Assembly (NCBI GenBank): GCA_946481275.1
Contig: CAMLMV010000018.1
Span: forward strand, 60,374 to 124,373
Direction of reading: 5' to 3'
Source of the DNA: an uncultured Massilia sp.
Lineage (GTDB): Bacteria > Pseudomonadota > Gammaproteobacteria > Burkholderiales > Burkholderiaceae
DNA length: 64,000 nt
Made by a program: the position numbers and the translations under genes. Every line of letters starts with the position of its first letter. Positions within the stretch are counted from its first letter, which is position 1. The notes below the pieces were generated by a model. The model was not told where the DNA came from, made no database searches, and worked only from the letters and a program-made list of their open reading frames with translations. Positions 42,561-50,978 of the stretch are shown here, piece after piece.

Positions 42561-43796
42561 ATGTCGTCAATCATCACGCCGTCATCCTCCCGCCGCGCCA
42601 TTCCCCACGTGCCCGTGCTGTCGCTAGCCGCATTCGCGGGCGGGCGCCGCGCTGCGTTGCCGTCGCTGCTGGACGGTGCCGACGTGCGCCTCGTCACGAG
42701 CGGCCGCATCGCGATTGGTCTCGCACTGCGCGCGCTGGGCGTGGGTGCGGGCGATGTCGTGCTGGTGCCGGCCTACCACAGCCCGTCGATGATCCCGCCC
42801 GCGCACTGGTGCGGCGCCGAGGTGGCGTTCTACCGCGTCCGCCCGGACACGGCGCCCGACCTGGCCGATATCGACGACAACGTTGCCAGGGGCCGGGTGA
42901 AGGCGATCATCGCCACGCATTTCTTCGGTATCCCGCACGACCTGGCGCCGCTGCGCGCGCTGTGCGACCGCCACGGCATCGGCCTCGTCGAGGATTGCGC
43001 GCATGCGTTCTTCGGCGCGCGCGACGGTGTTCCGGTCGGCAGCACGGGAGATTATGCGATCGGCAGCAGCATGAAATTTTTCCCCATCTATGAGGGCGGC
43101 TGCCTGGTGTCGCGCCGGCATACCCTGGACGTCGCGCTGCGCGGCGCCGGCGCCGGCTTCGAACTGAAAGCCGCGCTGAACGCGCTCGAAGCGGCCTTCG
43201 CCCACGGCCGCCTGCCCGTGCTGCGCGTGCTGCTCACCTTGCCGTTGCGCCTGAAAAGCGCGCTGTGGAACGCGCTCAAGTCGCGCGGCAGCGGCAACAG
43301 CAGCGGCGGCATCGCGCCGTCCGCGCCCGCGCTGGCGCCGTCGTCATCGGACAGCAGCTTCGATTTCGATGCGCGCTGGGCCGACAAGCGCTCGTCCTGG
43401 TTTTCGCGCGCGGTGCTGCGCGGCGTGTCGCCCGCACGCATCGTCGCGCGGCGCCGGCGCAACTATCTCGAGCTGCAGCGCGCGCTGGACGGCGTACCCG
43501 GCTGCCGTCCCCTGTTCCCCCGCCTGCCCGACGGTGCCTGTCCATGGATGTTCCCGCTGGTGGTGGACCGCCCCGAGGCCGTGGCCGCCGCGTTGCTGCG
43601 CGCCGGCGTGCCGATCACGCGCTTCGGCGCGACGCTGTGGCCGGGCGTCGACGCGAGCGTGTGCGCCAACAGCGCGGACCTGGGCCGGCGCCTGATCGCC
43701 CTCCCTTGCCACCAGGCGCTGGAGGACGACGAGCGGGCGTGGCTGCACACGCAGGTGCGCCATGCGCTGGAAACCAGTGCGGCGGTGCCGGCATGA
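42561..43796 (+). CDS. DegT/DnrJ/EryC1/StrS-family aminotransferase
   Basis: 411 residues. Sugar aminotransferase fold type I: VPAYHSPSMIPPAHWCGAEVAFY near the N-terminus, LVEDCAHAFFGARDG, and the PLP lysine in SSMKFFPIYEGG. The C-terminal portion is shortened and interrupted by a Ser/Ala/Pro-rich insertion (GSGNSSGGIAPSAPALAPSSS, about 250-270) that typical members lack. It could aminate a keto-sugar for the polymer or act as a PLP-dependent enzyme of another kind. No ribosome-binding site precedes ATG 42561, so a leaderless or alternative start is possible. Overlaps the next gene by 4 nt. Confidence 0.82.
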   Translation: MSSIITPSSSRRAIPHVPVLSLAAFAGGRRAALPSLLDGADVRLVTSGRIAIGLALRALGVGAGDVVLVPAYHSPSMIPPAHWCGAEVAFYRVRPDTAPDLADIDDNVARGRVKAIIATHFFGIPHDLAPLRALCDRHGIGLVEDCAHAFFGARDGVPVGSTGDYAIGSSMKFFPIYEGGCLVSRRHTLDVALRGAGAGFELKAALNALEAAFAHGRLPVLRVLLTLPLRLKSALWNALKSRGSGNSSGGIAPSAPALAPSSSDSSFDFDARWADKRSSWFSRAVLRGVSPARIVARRRRNYLELQRALDGVPGCRPLFPRLPDGACPWMFPLVVDRPEAVAAALLRAGVPITRFGATLWPGVDASVCANSADLGRRLIALPCHQALEDDERAWLHTQVRHALETSAAVPA

Positions 43797-44845
43797 CCTG
43801 GACCGTGGTTCCCGCGCGCGACTTCGGGCAGCATGCCGGCCGCTGGCAGCGGCTGCACGCGGCGGGTCCGGCCTCGCCCCTGCTCGCGGTCGACTTCGTG
43901 CGGCCCCTGCTGGCCGTGTTCGGCACGGGCCGCGAGATGCTCGCCTGGCATGACAGAGACGGCGAAACGGACGCGATGACGATCGTGACACCCGGCCGCT
44001 TCGGCGCGTGGAACACGTTCCAGCCGGCCCAGGCGCCCGTCGGCCTGTGGCTGCAGCGCGATACCGGCCTCGCCGACGGCCTGCTTGCGGGCCTGCTCCG
44101 CGCCTTGCCCGGCCCCGCGCTGATGCTGGGCCTCACGCAGTGCGACCCGATGCTGATGCCACGCCCGGGAGGCAGCCACAGCTTCGATTACATCGAGACG
44201 GCGCGCATCACGCTGCAAGGCACCTTCGAGGACTACTGGAATGCGCGCGGCAAGAACCTGCGCAGCAACCTGAAGAAACAGCGCAACCGCCTGCGCCAGG
44301 AAGGCATCGCGACGCGCCTGGAAATCGTGCGCGATCCCGCGCTCATGGCCGGTGCCGTGGCCGACTACGGCAGGCTCGAGACGGGCGGCTGGAAGGCTTC
44401 CGAAGGCACCGCTGTCGCCGCGGACAACGACCAGGGCCGCTTCTACTGCGCGCTGCTGGAAGGGTTCGCGCAGCGCGGCGCGGCCAGCGTCTATCGGTAC
44501 TGGTTCGACGGTCCCGACGAGGTGGGGCAAAACGCGCGCCTGGCCGCGATGGACCTGTGCGTCGAAGGGGGCGGCTGCATCGTGATCCTCAAGACGGCGT
44601 ACGACGAGGCACTCGGCCCGCAATTGTCGCCGGCCCTGCTGATGCGCGAGGAAGCGACCCGCAGCCTGTTCGACGAAGGCCGCTTCGAACGCATCGAATT
44701 CTATGGGCGGGTGATGGAATGGCACACCCGCTGGACCGACGAGATCCGCACGATGTACCACCTGAACGGCTACCGCTGGCCATTGCTGGGCCGGTTGCGC
44801 GCCGGCGGCGTCAAGAACGTTCCGTTGCCCTCCGGTCAGTGCTGA
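43793..44845 (+). CDS. GNAT-family (FemAB/BioF2-like) acyltransferase
   Basis: 350 residues from ATG 43793 (ATGA overlap). Family signature: ITLQGTFEDYWNARGKNLRSNLKKQRNRL (about 135-163), then ETGGWKASEGTAV and a second GNAT half with MDLCVEGGGCIVILKTAYDEA and RIEFYGRVMEWHTRWTDEIR. This class (Acetyltransf_6) acylates amines. Coupling to the aminotransferase suggests sequential amination and N-acylation of a sugar; substrate not known. Its end overlaps the convergent deacetylase gene by 10 nt. Confidence 0.82.
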   Translation: MTWTVVPARDFGQHAGRWQRLHAAGPASPLLAVDFVRPLLAVFGTGREMLAWHDRDGETDAMTIVTPGRFGAWNTFQPAQAPVGLWLQRDTGLADGLLAGLLRALPGPALMLGLTQCDPMLMPRPGGSHSFDYIETARITLQGTFEDYWNARGKNLRSNLKKQRNRLRQEGIATRLEIVRDPALMAGAVADYGRLETGGWKASEGTAVAADNDQGRFYCALLEGFAQRGAASVYRYWFDGPDEVGQNARLAAMDLCVEGGGCIVILKTAYDEALGPQLSPALLMREEATRSLFDEGRFERIEFYGRVMEWHTRWTDEIRTMYHLNGYRWPLLGRLRAGGVKNVPLPSGQC

Positions 44846-45888
44846 CCGGCCCGCAGACGCACGGCTGATCCCTCGGAGCCCGTGCTGTGCCGCAGCGCCT
44901 GCTGCAGTTGCGACAGGCTCATGAACTCGCCGCCGACGCGGTCGCGGAACCACGCGCAGTAATCGTGCACCGTCGTGATCAGGTGCTCCAGGTCCGCCTC
45001 GCTGCGCACGTACGGCGTATGGCCCGGCATCATCGACGGGCTGTGGTACGTCAGCGAAAACACCTGGCACCCGCCGGCCAGCAGCGCACCGGTGAGGCGG
45101 CGCATTTCGGAACCGGTCGCGACTTCCGGGCTCAGGCGTACGCGCTCGAGCGCACGCGAGCGCGCCAGCACGCTGCCCAGGCGCAGGCGCCGTGCCCAGC
45201 GGCGCTGGGCGACGTCGTACAGGCGCGACCCGGCATGCCGCAACCAGCCGCAATACCCGGTCGTGACCGGCAATTCGAGCAGCTCGCGCCGCCCCGCCTC
45301 GAACCAGAACGGATGTTCGTCGTAGGTACGAAAATCCGGGCCGCCGTCTTCCGTGAAGGCGCTGTACGGGACGACGGACGCGTCGACTTCGTAACCCAGC
45401 GACGCGATCGACTCGGCCGTGTGCGGACCGAGGCCGTAGCGGCCGGCCTTGAAGGCGCGCGGCTGACGGCCGAACGCGTCGGTAATAGTCTCGGTCAGCA
45501 GGCGCAGCTTGTCGTATTCGAGCTGGCGTGGCAGGTTGCCGCCGTACGAATTGAAGTCCGACAGCGCTTCTTCGTAGGGAGGCGAGACCCAGGGATGCAG
45601 GTGAGCACCGATCTCGCAACGTCCGGCATCGAGCAGGCGGCGCAGGGTGGCGACGGCGTCCGGGGTCGTCGCCACCGGCCAGTCGACCATGTAGGTAGGC
45701 ACGATGCCGAACTTGTCGAACACGCGCGCATGCATCAGCGGCTGGCTGGCGATCGACGTCGTCCCGACCGCGCTGCGATTGAACGGCTGGTCCCAGGCGA
45801 ATTCGCCCTCGGTGTCGACGATCACGAGCAGGACTGGACGCTGTCCGGGTGCCAGTTGTGCCGGCACATGCTGAGCTTTTCTTAACAT
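44836..45888 (-). CDS. Polysaccharide deacetylase family protein
   Basis: 350 residues from ATG 45888. Motifs: LLVIVDTEGEFAWDQPF (Asp-x-Glu), EIGAHLHPWVSPPYE (His-x-His), RAFKAGRYGLG and SLTYHSPSMMPGH. The frame is open upstream to ATG 45948 and GTG 45981, but codons there are atypical and none of the three starts has a good ribosome-binding site, so the N-terminus is uncertain. It faces away from the glycosyltransferase at 46.2 kb and converges on the GNAT gene with a 10-nt overlap. Third NodB-type protein in the window. Confidence 0.82.
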   Translation of the reverse strand: MLRKAQHVPAQLAPGQRPVLLVIVDTEGEFAWDQPFNRSAVGTTSIASQPLMHARVFDKFGIVPTYMVDWPVATTPDAVATLRRLLDAGRCEIGAHLHPWVSPPYEEALSDFNSYGGNLPRQLEYDKLRLLTETITDAFGRQPRAFKAGRYGLGPHTAESIASLGYEVDASVVPYSAFTEDGGPDFRTYDEHPFWFEAGRRELLELPVTTGYCGWLRHAGSRLYDVAQRRWARRLRLGSVLARSRALERVRLSPEVATGSEMRRLTGALLAGGCQVFSLTYHSPSMMPGHTPYVRSEADLEHLITTVHDYCAWFRDRVGGEFMSLSQLQQALRHSTGSEGSAVRLRAGQH

Positions 45889-46137
45889 TACTTGCGTTCT
45901 TGCGCCCCGTGCCCGTTGCCGCGGTAAAAATGGTCGTCGGGCATTCATATCGATGCCGTTAAAGTGTTGCAATCCTAGCACAACAGCTTATTGTTAAGTA
46001 TCAACCGTGCGGAAGACGGAAAGACGCCGAGAATCGTAACTTTATTGCAACATCAGCGTAAAGCTGTGGCGGATCGCTGCTACATTTTCTGCTCCGCACG
46101 TTACAGGTGTTGCACTTTAGATAGCTTATCAATAGGC

Positions 46138-46143
46138 TATAAT
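46138..46143 (+). promoter_or_regulatory. TATAAT -10 box upstream of the glycosyltransferase gene
   Basis: A perfect TATAAT stands 50 bp before ATG 46193. The -35 position shows only ACTTTA/CTTTAG, and TTGCAC further up is 22 nt away, so it is a weak sigma-70 candidate. Confidence 0.4.
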
Positions 46144-46192
46144 TTCGCGCCGGTTGTTGTCAAAGTGAAACTAAAGCCGGCCGAACAACATC

Positions 46193-47350
46193 ATGCCGGA
46201 GAACAGGGTGCCCCCAGCGGACAAGCCAGGAATCGTATTCACGATGCGTTATCCCGATGATACGGGCTACGTATGGAATTTCACCGCCGCCGTGCGCGAC
46301 CGGGCGAGTGCCGACCTGCGCGAACGGGCGAACGTGTACATGGCATTTCCGAAGCTGTCCGGAAATCCCAGCTACCAGCCAAAGAATCTGCAACCCGTAG
46401 AGTTGGATTGCTACGACAATTCGCCTGCCGGCCGCGCCGCGATCGAACAATTCGTGCGCACCCATAACGTAAAAGTCATGGTGTTCATGAGCGCGCTGTC
46501 GAATACCGTGTGCTTGGACCTGCTGCGCCGCCTGGGCGTGCGCACCATCAACACGGAAAACGACAGTTTTGATCCGCGCCAGCGCGACGGTGCGGCCAAG
46601 AAAATCGCGAAATTCGTGCTGCGGCGCGTGCTCCGCATGCAGCAGCACGACCTCCACCTGGCCAATTCCGTCGCCCAGGAAGAATTCCTGCTGAATTACC
46701 AGAAGCTGCCGCGCGACAAGGTCATCCTGATGCGCAACTCGGTCGATTCGGTCAAGTTCTACCCGGGCGACCGCGCCGCCGCGCGCGCACGGCTGGGCCT
46801 GGACCAGGACCGTTTCTGGATCCTGGCCGTCGCGCAGGCGCGTCCGGAAAAACGCATCGACCGGTTATTACAAGTGGTACGCGACGTCATCGACGCGCGC
46901 CCCGATCGACGTATCGGCTTCATCTACGTGGGCGACGGTCCGCCGGCCGTGCAATGGCAACAGTTCGCGCGCGAACTCGGCCTGGCCGACGTGTGCGTGT
47001 TCGCCGGCCGCCAGAACGATCTCGTGCCCTGGTATCGCGCCGCCGACCTGCTCGTGCACGCGGCCGAGCGCGAAAGCTTCGGCAATGCGATCGTCGAGGC
47101 GATGGCGTGCGGCATCCCCGTCGTCGCCAGCGCGGCGCTGGGACCGAAGGAAACTATCCTCGACGGCAAGACCGGCGCCGTGATCGGCCTGGACGATTTT
47201 GCAAGTTTCACGCAGGCCGTGCTGCACTATGTGGACGATCCGGAAATGACAAAAATGCATGGAAACAACGCGCGTGCGCACGTCGATACCGCATATAATG
47301 TTGTGCGTCAAAGCAAGGAGTTCGCGGCACATATCGCGCGGTTCCTTTGA
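46193..47350 (+). CDS. Glycosyltransferase (GT4 family)
   Basis: 385 residues, GT-B fold. N-terminal half is less conserved (IVFTMRYPDDTGYVWNFTAAVRD); the C-terminal half has FWILAVAQARPEKRIDRLLQVV, YVGDGPPAVQW and the nucleotide-sugar motif ERESFGNAIVEAMACGIPVVASAALGPKE with the E-x7-E pair. It is not one of the named exosortase A stp classes. First gene of a plus-strand group (glycosyltransferase, second transferase, flippase). Confidence 0.87.
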   Translation: MPENRVPPADKPGIVFTMRYPDDTGYVWNFTAAVRDRASADLRERANVYMAFPKLSGNPSYQPKNLQPVELDCYDNSPAGRAAIEQFVRTHNVKVMVFMSALSNTVCLDLLRRLGVRTINTENDSFDPRQRDGAAKKIAKFVLRRVLRMQQHDLHLANSVAQEEFLLNYQKLPRDKVILMRNSVDSVKFYPGDRAAARARLGLDQDRFWILAVAQARPEKRIDRLLQVVRDVIDARPDRRIGFIYVGDGPPAVQWQQFARELGLADVCVFAGRQNDLVPWYRAADLLVHAAERESFGNAIVEAMACGIPVVASAALGPKETILDGKTGAVIGLDDFASFTQAVLHYVDDPEMTKMHGNNARAHVDTAYNVVRQSKEFAAHIARFL

Positions 47351-47405
47351 TCGCCCAGCAAACGCGTGCTTTGAATTTGATCAGCAGAAGAGGGAGTCCA
47401 GAGGA

Positions 47406-48329
47406 ATGTCTTTAGTCGAGAGGGTGGTCCAGCGCATCAGGCGAGACTATTTCCGATGGCAGTACCAGAAAGTCGCACGCCAGATCCTGGACACCCGCCC
47501 GGTCAAGCGCGGCGACCTGCCCTTCACGCTGCTGTCGATGGTGCACCAGCGCGACGTGCATTCCTACCTGGTCGCGGTCAAGTCGTTCACGCACTTCCTG
47601 AATCCGTCCCGCATCGTCGTCGTGTGCGATCCGTCGATCGACGAGAACGACCGCGCCGTGCTGAAGCATCACCTGCCGCACGTGACCCTGCGCGAGGCGC
47701 ATGAATTCACCCATCCGGACATCCCGCGCGGCGGCACCTGGGAGCGCCTGTTCGCGATTTCCGGCTATGCGCTGGACAGCTACGTCATCCAGCTGGATGC
47801 CGACACGCTGACCATGCAGCCGATCCCGGAAGTCCTGCAAGCCATCCAGACCGGCGCCGGCTTCGTGCTGGGCGAAATCCCGGACACGCCGATCCGCCCG
47901 CTGGACGCCGTGCGCGCGCACGCGCTGCCGAAGGTGAAGCCGGGCGCGCACATCCAGACGCTGTCGGAAGCCGAGATGGCCAACGTCGGCCTGCCGGGCG
48001 ACGCCCGCTACGTGCGCGGCTGCTCGGGCTTCACCGGTTTTCCGCCGTCGACGACGATGCGCGAGCACCTGCTCGACTTCTCGCGCCGCATGACGGGCAA
48101 GCTGGGCGACGACTGGAAACGCTGGGGCACCGAACAGGTGACCTCGAACTACCTGGTGGCGAACGCGTTCGCCACGAAATCGCTGCCGTTCCCGAAATAC
48201 GGCACGCCCGACTGCGCCACGGCGGAGACGGCGTTCTTCCACTTCATCGGGCCGATGCGCTTCATCAACAACAAGTACAAGACGACGTCGCGCCAGGCCA
48301 TCCACCTGATCTCCAACGCGCCGGCCTGA
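47406..48329 (+). CDS. Putative glycosyltransferase (GT-A-like, DxD)
   Basis: 307 residues from ATG 47406 with AGAGG immediately upstream. A central QLDADTLTMQPIPEVLQ region provides a D-x-D motif, after a Rossmann-like beginning (FTLLSMVHQRDVHSYLVAVKSF; RIVVVCDPSIDENDRAVL). That pattern fits GT-A glycosyltransferases acting on nucleotide sugars, but I do not recognise the family by name. No membrane helix or signal is seen. The gene ends inside a rho-independent terminator. Confidence 0.68.
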   Translation: MSLVERVVQRIRRDYFRWQYQKVARQILDTRPVKRGDLPFTLLSMVHQRDVHSYLVAVKSFTHFLNPSRIVVVCDPSIDENDRAVLKHHLPHVTLREAHEFTHPDIPRGGTWERLFAISGYALDSYVIQLDADTLTMQPIPEVLQAIQTGAGFVLGEIPDTPIRPLDAVRAHALPKVKPGAHIQTLSEAEMANVGLPGDARYVRGCSGFTGFPPSTTMREHLLDFSRRMTGKLGDDWKRWGTEQVTSNYLVANAFATKSLPFPKYGTPDCATAETAFFHFIGPMRFINNKYKTTSRQAIHLISNAPA

Positions 48330-48347
48330 TTTTCGGCGCGTTTTTTT
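48315..48347 (+). terminator. Rho-independent terminator after the second transferase gene
   Basis: AACGCGCCG (48315-48323) pairs with CGGCGCGTT (48334-48342), then a run of seven T. The stem overlaps the last codons and stop of the gene, so the flippase downstream probably depends on read-through or its own promoter. Confidence 0.85.
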
Positions 48348-48366
48348 CCCTCCCGGTTGCCCTGTC

Positions 48367-49827
48367 ATGGCTGATTTGCGTCGTTCGCTGGTCATCAACT
48401 TTTTCGCGACCTCGGGCACCAGGATCCTGCAATTCGTCGTCAGCATCCTGCTGGCCCGGATCCTGAGCCCGAGCGAGATCGGCATCTATTCGATGACGGT
48501 CGTGTTCGTCAACTTCGCGCAGGTCTTCCGCGACTTCGGCGTCACCTATTACCTGCAGCGCGAACCCGACCTCGACAACGACAAGATCCGCTCGGCGACG
48601 GGCGTCGTGTTCACGACGTCCTGGGTCATCGCGGCCGCCCTGTTCGCGGCCAGCGGCTGGCTCGGCACGTGGTTCAAGGAACCGGGCATCGTCCCCGTGA
48701 TGCGCGTGCTGGCGATCGGCTTCGTGTTCATCCCGTTCGGCACCGTCACGGGCGCCCTGCTCGCCCGTAACTACGAGGCCCGGAAGCAGGCCATCGTCCA
48801 CGTGGTCGGCACCGTGTGCTTCTGCGCCAGCACGCTGATCCTCGGCGAGATGGGCTTCGGCGCCATGGCGATGGCCTACGGTAACCTGATCAACATCCTC
48901 GCCTGCGGCATCGCCTACATACCGCTGCGCCCGAAAGGCATGCCGTGGCTGCCGGGCTTCCGCCACTGGAAGAGCGTCGCCCACTTCGGCATCGGCTCGC
49001 TCGTGACGAACTGCGCGACGACGCTGAACAACTCGATCCCCGACATCCTGCTCGGCAAGCTGGGGTCGGCGCGCCACGTGGGTCTCCTGAGCCGCGCGAA
49101 TTCCACCGTGTCGATCTTCAGCTACGTGGCCGGGTCGACGATGAACTACGGCGCCATCCCATACCTGGCCCAGACCTGGCACAAAGGCGAATCGCTGGCG
49201 CCGATCCTGGCCCGGTCGACCCTGCTGCTGACCGGCATCGGCTGGACCGCGCTCGCGCTGACGGCCGTGCTCGGCCAGGACATCGTCGTCGCCCTGTACG
49301 GCGCCAAATGGCTGGAATCCGTGCCGGCGATCCTGCCGCTGGTGCTGGCGGCCGCGCTGACCCTCGCCTTCAACTACATCCCGATGGCGGTGACGGCGAT
49401 CGGCAAGCCGTACCTGAGCGCGTTCCCGCTGATCGTCACCCTGGCGACCCGTATCCTGTTCGGCGTGCTGCTGTACGACGGCAGCCTGAGCGGATTCGCC
49501 TGGGCGCTGCTGCTGGCAACGGTCGTCAGCGCCCCCGTCACCGCGATCCAGCAGAGCCGCTATTTCGGTTTCACGACCACCATGATGCTGCGCGCCCTGC
49601 TGCCCAGCGCCATCGTGGCGGCCGGCACCGGCGCCGTCGCCTGGCTGCTGGCGCTGCTGCTGCCGGCGTCCATCCCGGCCATGGCGCGCCTGCTCCTGAT
49701 GCTGTTGCCGCTGGCCCTGACCTGGTACCTGCTGCTGCGCGCCACCCGCCACGAACTGGCGGGCGAAGTGCACCGCCTGGCCGCACCGTTGAAAGCCCGG
49801 CTGGCCCTGTTGCGTCCGAATGTATAA
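48367..49827 (+). CDS. Lipid-linked oligosaccharide flippase (Wzx/PST family)
   Basis: 486 residues with about 12 membrane helices and the PST/MATE-like opening LVINFFATSGTRILQFVVSILLARILSPSEIGIYSMTVVFVNFA. Charged loops such as RDFGVTYYLQREPDLDNDKIR and GKLGSARHVGLLSRANS match polysaccharide flippases, which move undecaprenyl-linked repeat units to the periplasm. Its presence, with an initiating transferase and a chain-length protein, indicates a Wzx/Wzy-type route, although no polymerase is seen. It starts 20 nt after the terminator. Confidence 0.93.
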   Translation: MADLRRSLVINFFATSGTRILQFVVSILLARILSPSEIGIYSMTVVFVNFAQVFRDFGVTYYLQREPDLDNDKIRSATGVVFTTSWVIAAALFAASGWLGTWFKEPGIVPVMRVLAIGFVFIPFGTVTGALLARNYEARKQAIVHVVGTVCFCASTLILGEMGFGAMAMAYGNLINILACGIAYIPLRPKGMPWLPGFRHWKSVAHFGIGSLVTNCATTLNNSIPDILLGKLGSARHVGLLSRANSTVSIFSYVAGSTMNYGAIPYLAQTWHKGESLAPILARSTLLLTGIGWTALALTAVLGQDIVVALYGAKWLESVPAILPLVLAAALTLAFNYIPMAVTAIGKPYLSAFPLIVTLATRILFGVLLYDGSLSGFAWALLLATVVSAPVTAIQQSRYFGFTTTMMLRALLPSAIVAAGTGAVAWLLALLLPASIPAMARLLLMLLPLALTWYLLLRATRHELAGEVHRLAAPLKARLALLRPNV

Positions 49828-49869
49828 TCGACCGCTCGCCCCATCGGGGCGTGGCGCTTACTGAACCGA

Positions 49870-50130
49870 ATGACCATCATGACGTATCTCGACGAAGTCA
49901 AAGCGACCCTGATCGACGTGCTGAGCCTGGGCGACGCCGGCCAGCGCCTGAACGCCGATTCCCCCCTGCTGGGCAGCCTGCCCGAACTCGACTCGATGGC
50001 CGTCGTCAGCCTGATCGGCGCCCTCGAAGAACGCTTCGGCATCGCCATCGACGACGACGACCTGAGCGCCAGCACCTTCGAAACCCTCGGCAGCCTGGCC
50101 GACTTCGTGGCCGCGAAACGCGCCGAATGA
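49870..50130 (+). CDS. XrtA-associated acyl carrier protein
   Basis: 86 residues. Four-helix ACP pattern with phosphopantetheine site ELDSMAVV (Ser42), acidic second helix (EERFGIAIDDDDLS). Starts at ATG 49870 (ATG 49879 is an alternative). The stop overlaps the start of the hydrolase gene (ATGA at 50127). With the AMP ligase and decarboxylase at 35-38 kb and the two hydrolases next door it forms the acyl-processing module conserved in exosortase A loci; the carried group is unknown. Confidence 0.92.
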   Translation: MTIMTYLDEVKATLIDVLSLGDAGQRLNADSPLLGSLPELDSMAVVSLIGALEERFGIAIDDDDLSASTFETLGSLADFVAAKRAE

Positions 50131-50978
50131 CGCCGGAGCGCGCCGAGGTGGACACGGAACCGTTCTTCCTCGGCAGCGGCGCGGACCGGCGCTTCTGCCT
50201 GTTCCACCGCCCCGCGGGCGCCTGCCGCGGCGCCGTCCTGTACGTGCCGCCGTTCGCCGAAGAACTCAACCGCACCCGCCGCATGGCCGCCCTCGGCGCA
50301 CGCCGCCTGGCCGCGCATGGGTATGGCGTGCTGCAGATCGACCTGCTCGGCACCGGCGACAGCGCCGGCGACTTCGCGGACGCCCGCTGGGACCTGTGGA
50401 AGCACGACCTGGACACGGGCGCCGCGTGGCTGCGCGCGCGCGTCGATGCCCCGGTCACGCTGTGGGGCCTGCGCCTCGGCGCCCTGCTCGCGCTCGACTT
50501 TGCGCACACGACGGACGTCCCGCTCGCGCCCATGCTGCTGTGGCAGCCGGTGGCCGCGGGATCCACGTACCTGACCCAGTTCCTGCGCCTGCGCACGGCG
50601 AACGCGATGTTGGGAGAAGACGCCGCCGCGCAGAGTGGCACGAAGGCGCTGCGTGCCGCCCTGCAGGCCGGAGAGACGCTGGAAATCGCCGGCTACGATC
50701 TCACGCCCGGACTCGCGCTGGCCATCGATGCCCTGCCCGCGGCCGACGCGATGGTGCCGTCCGTGCCCGCGCACTGGTTCGAGGTGCTCGGCGCACCCGG
50801 CCAGGCGCCTTCTCCTGTTGCCGCACGCGTCAAGGCAGCGTGGGAAGCGCACGGCACACCGCTGCATGTCCACACGGTGACGGGCGCGCCGTTCTGGGCC
50901 ACGACGGGCATCTCGACCTGTCCCGCCCTGCTCGACGCGACCGTCGGCGCCACCCTGGAGCGCGCCCATGTCGTATGA
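50127..50978 (+). CDS. XrtA-associated hydrolase 2 (alpha/beta fold, degenerate active site)
   Basis: 283 residues, alpha/beta-hydrolase fold: VLYVPPFAEELNRTRR (oxyanion region), GVLQIDLLGTGDSAGDF. The nucleophile elbow that should read G-x-S-x-G is GLRLGALLALDFA, so the serine is replaced by Arg. The protein may be inactive, scaffolding, or use another residue. It matches the exosortase A-associated hydrolase 2 family, where I believe this feature recurs, but I cannot verify that here. ATG overlaps the ACP stop; its own stop overlaps the next gene by 11 nt. Confidence 0.88.
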   Translation: MTPERAEVDTEPFFLGSGADRRFCLFHRPAGACRGAVLYVPPFAEELNRTRRMAALGARRLAAHGYGVLQIDLLGTGDSAGDFADARWDLWKHDLDTGAAWLRARVDAPVTLWGLRLGALLALDFAHTTDVPLAPMLLWQPVAAGSTYLTQFLRLRTANAMLGEDAAAQSGTKALRAALQAGETLEIAGYDLTPGLALAIDALPAADAMVPSVPAHWFEVLGAPGQAPSPVAARVKAAWEAHGTPLHVHTVTGAPFWATTGISTCPALLDATVGATLERAHVV

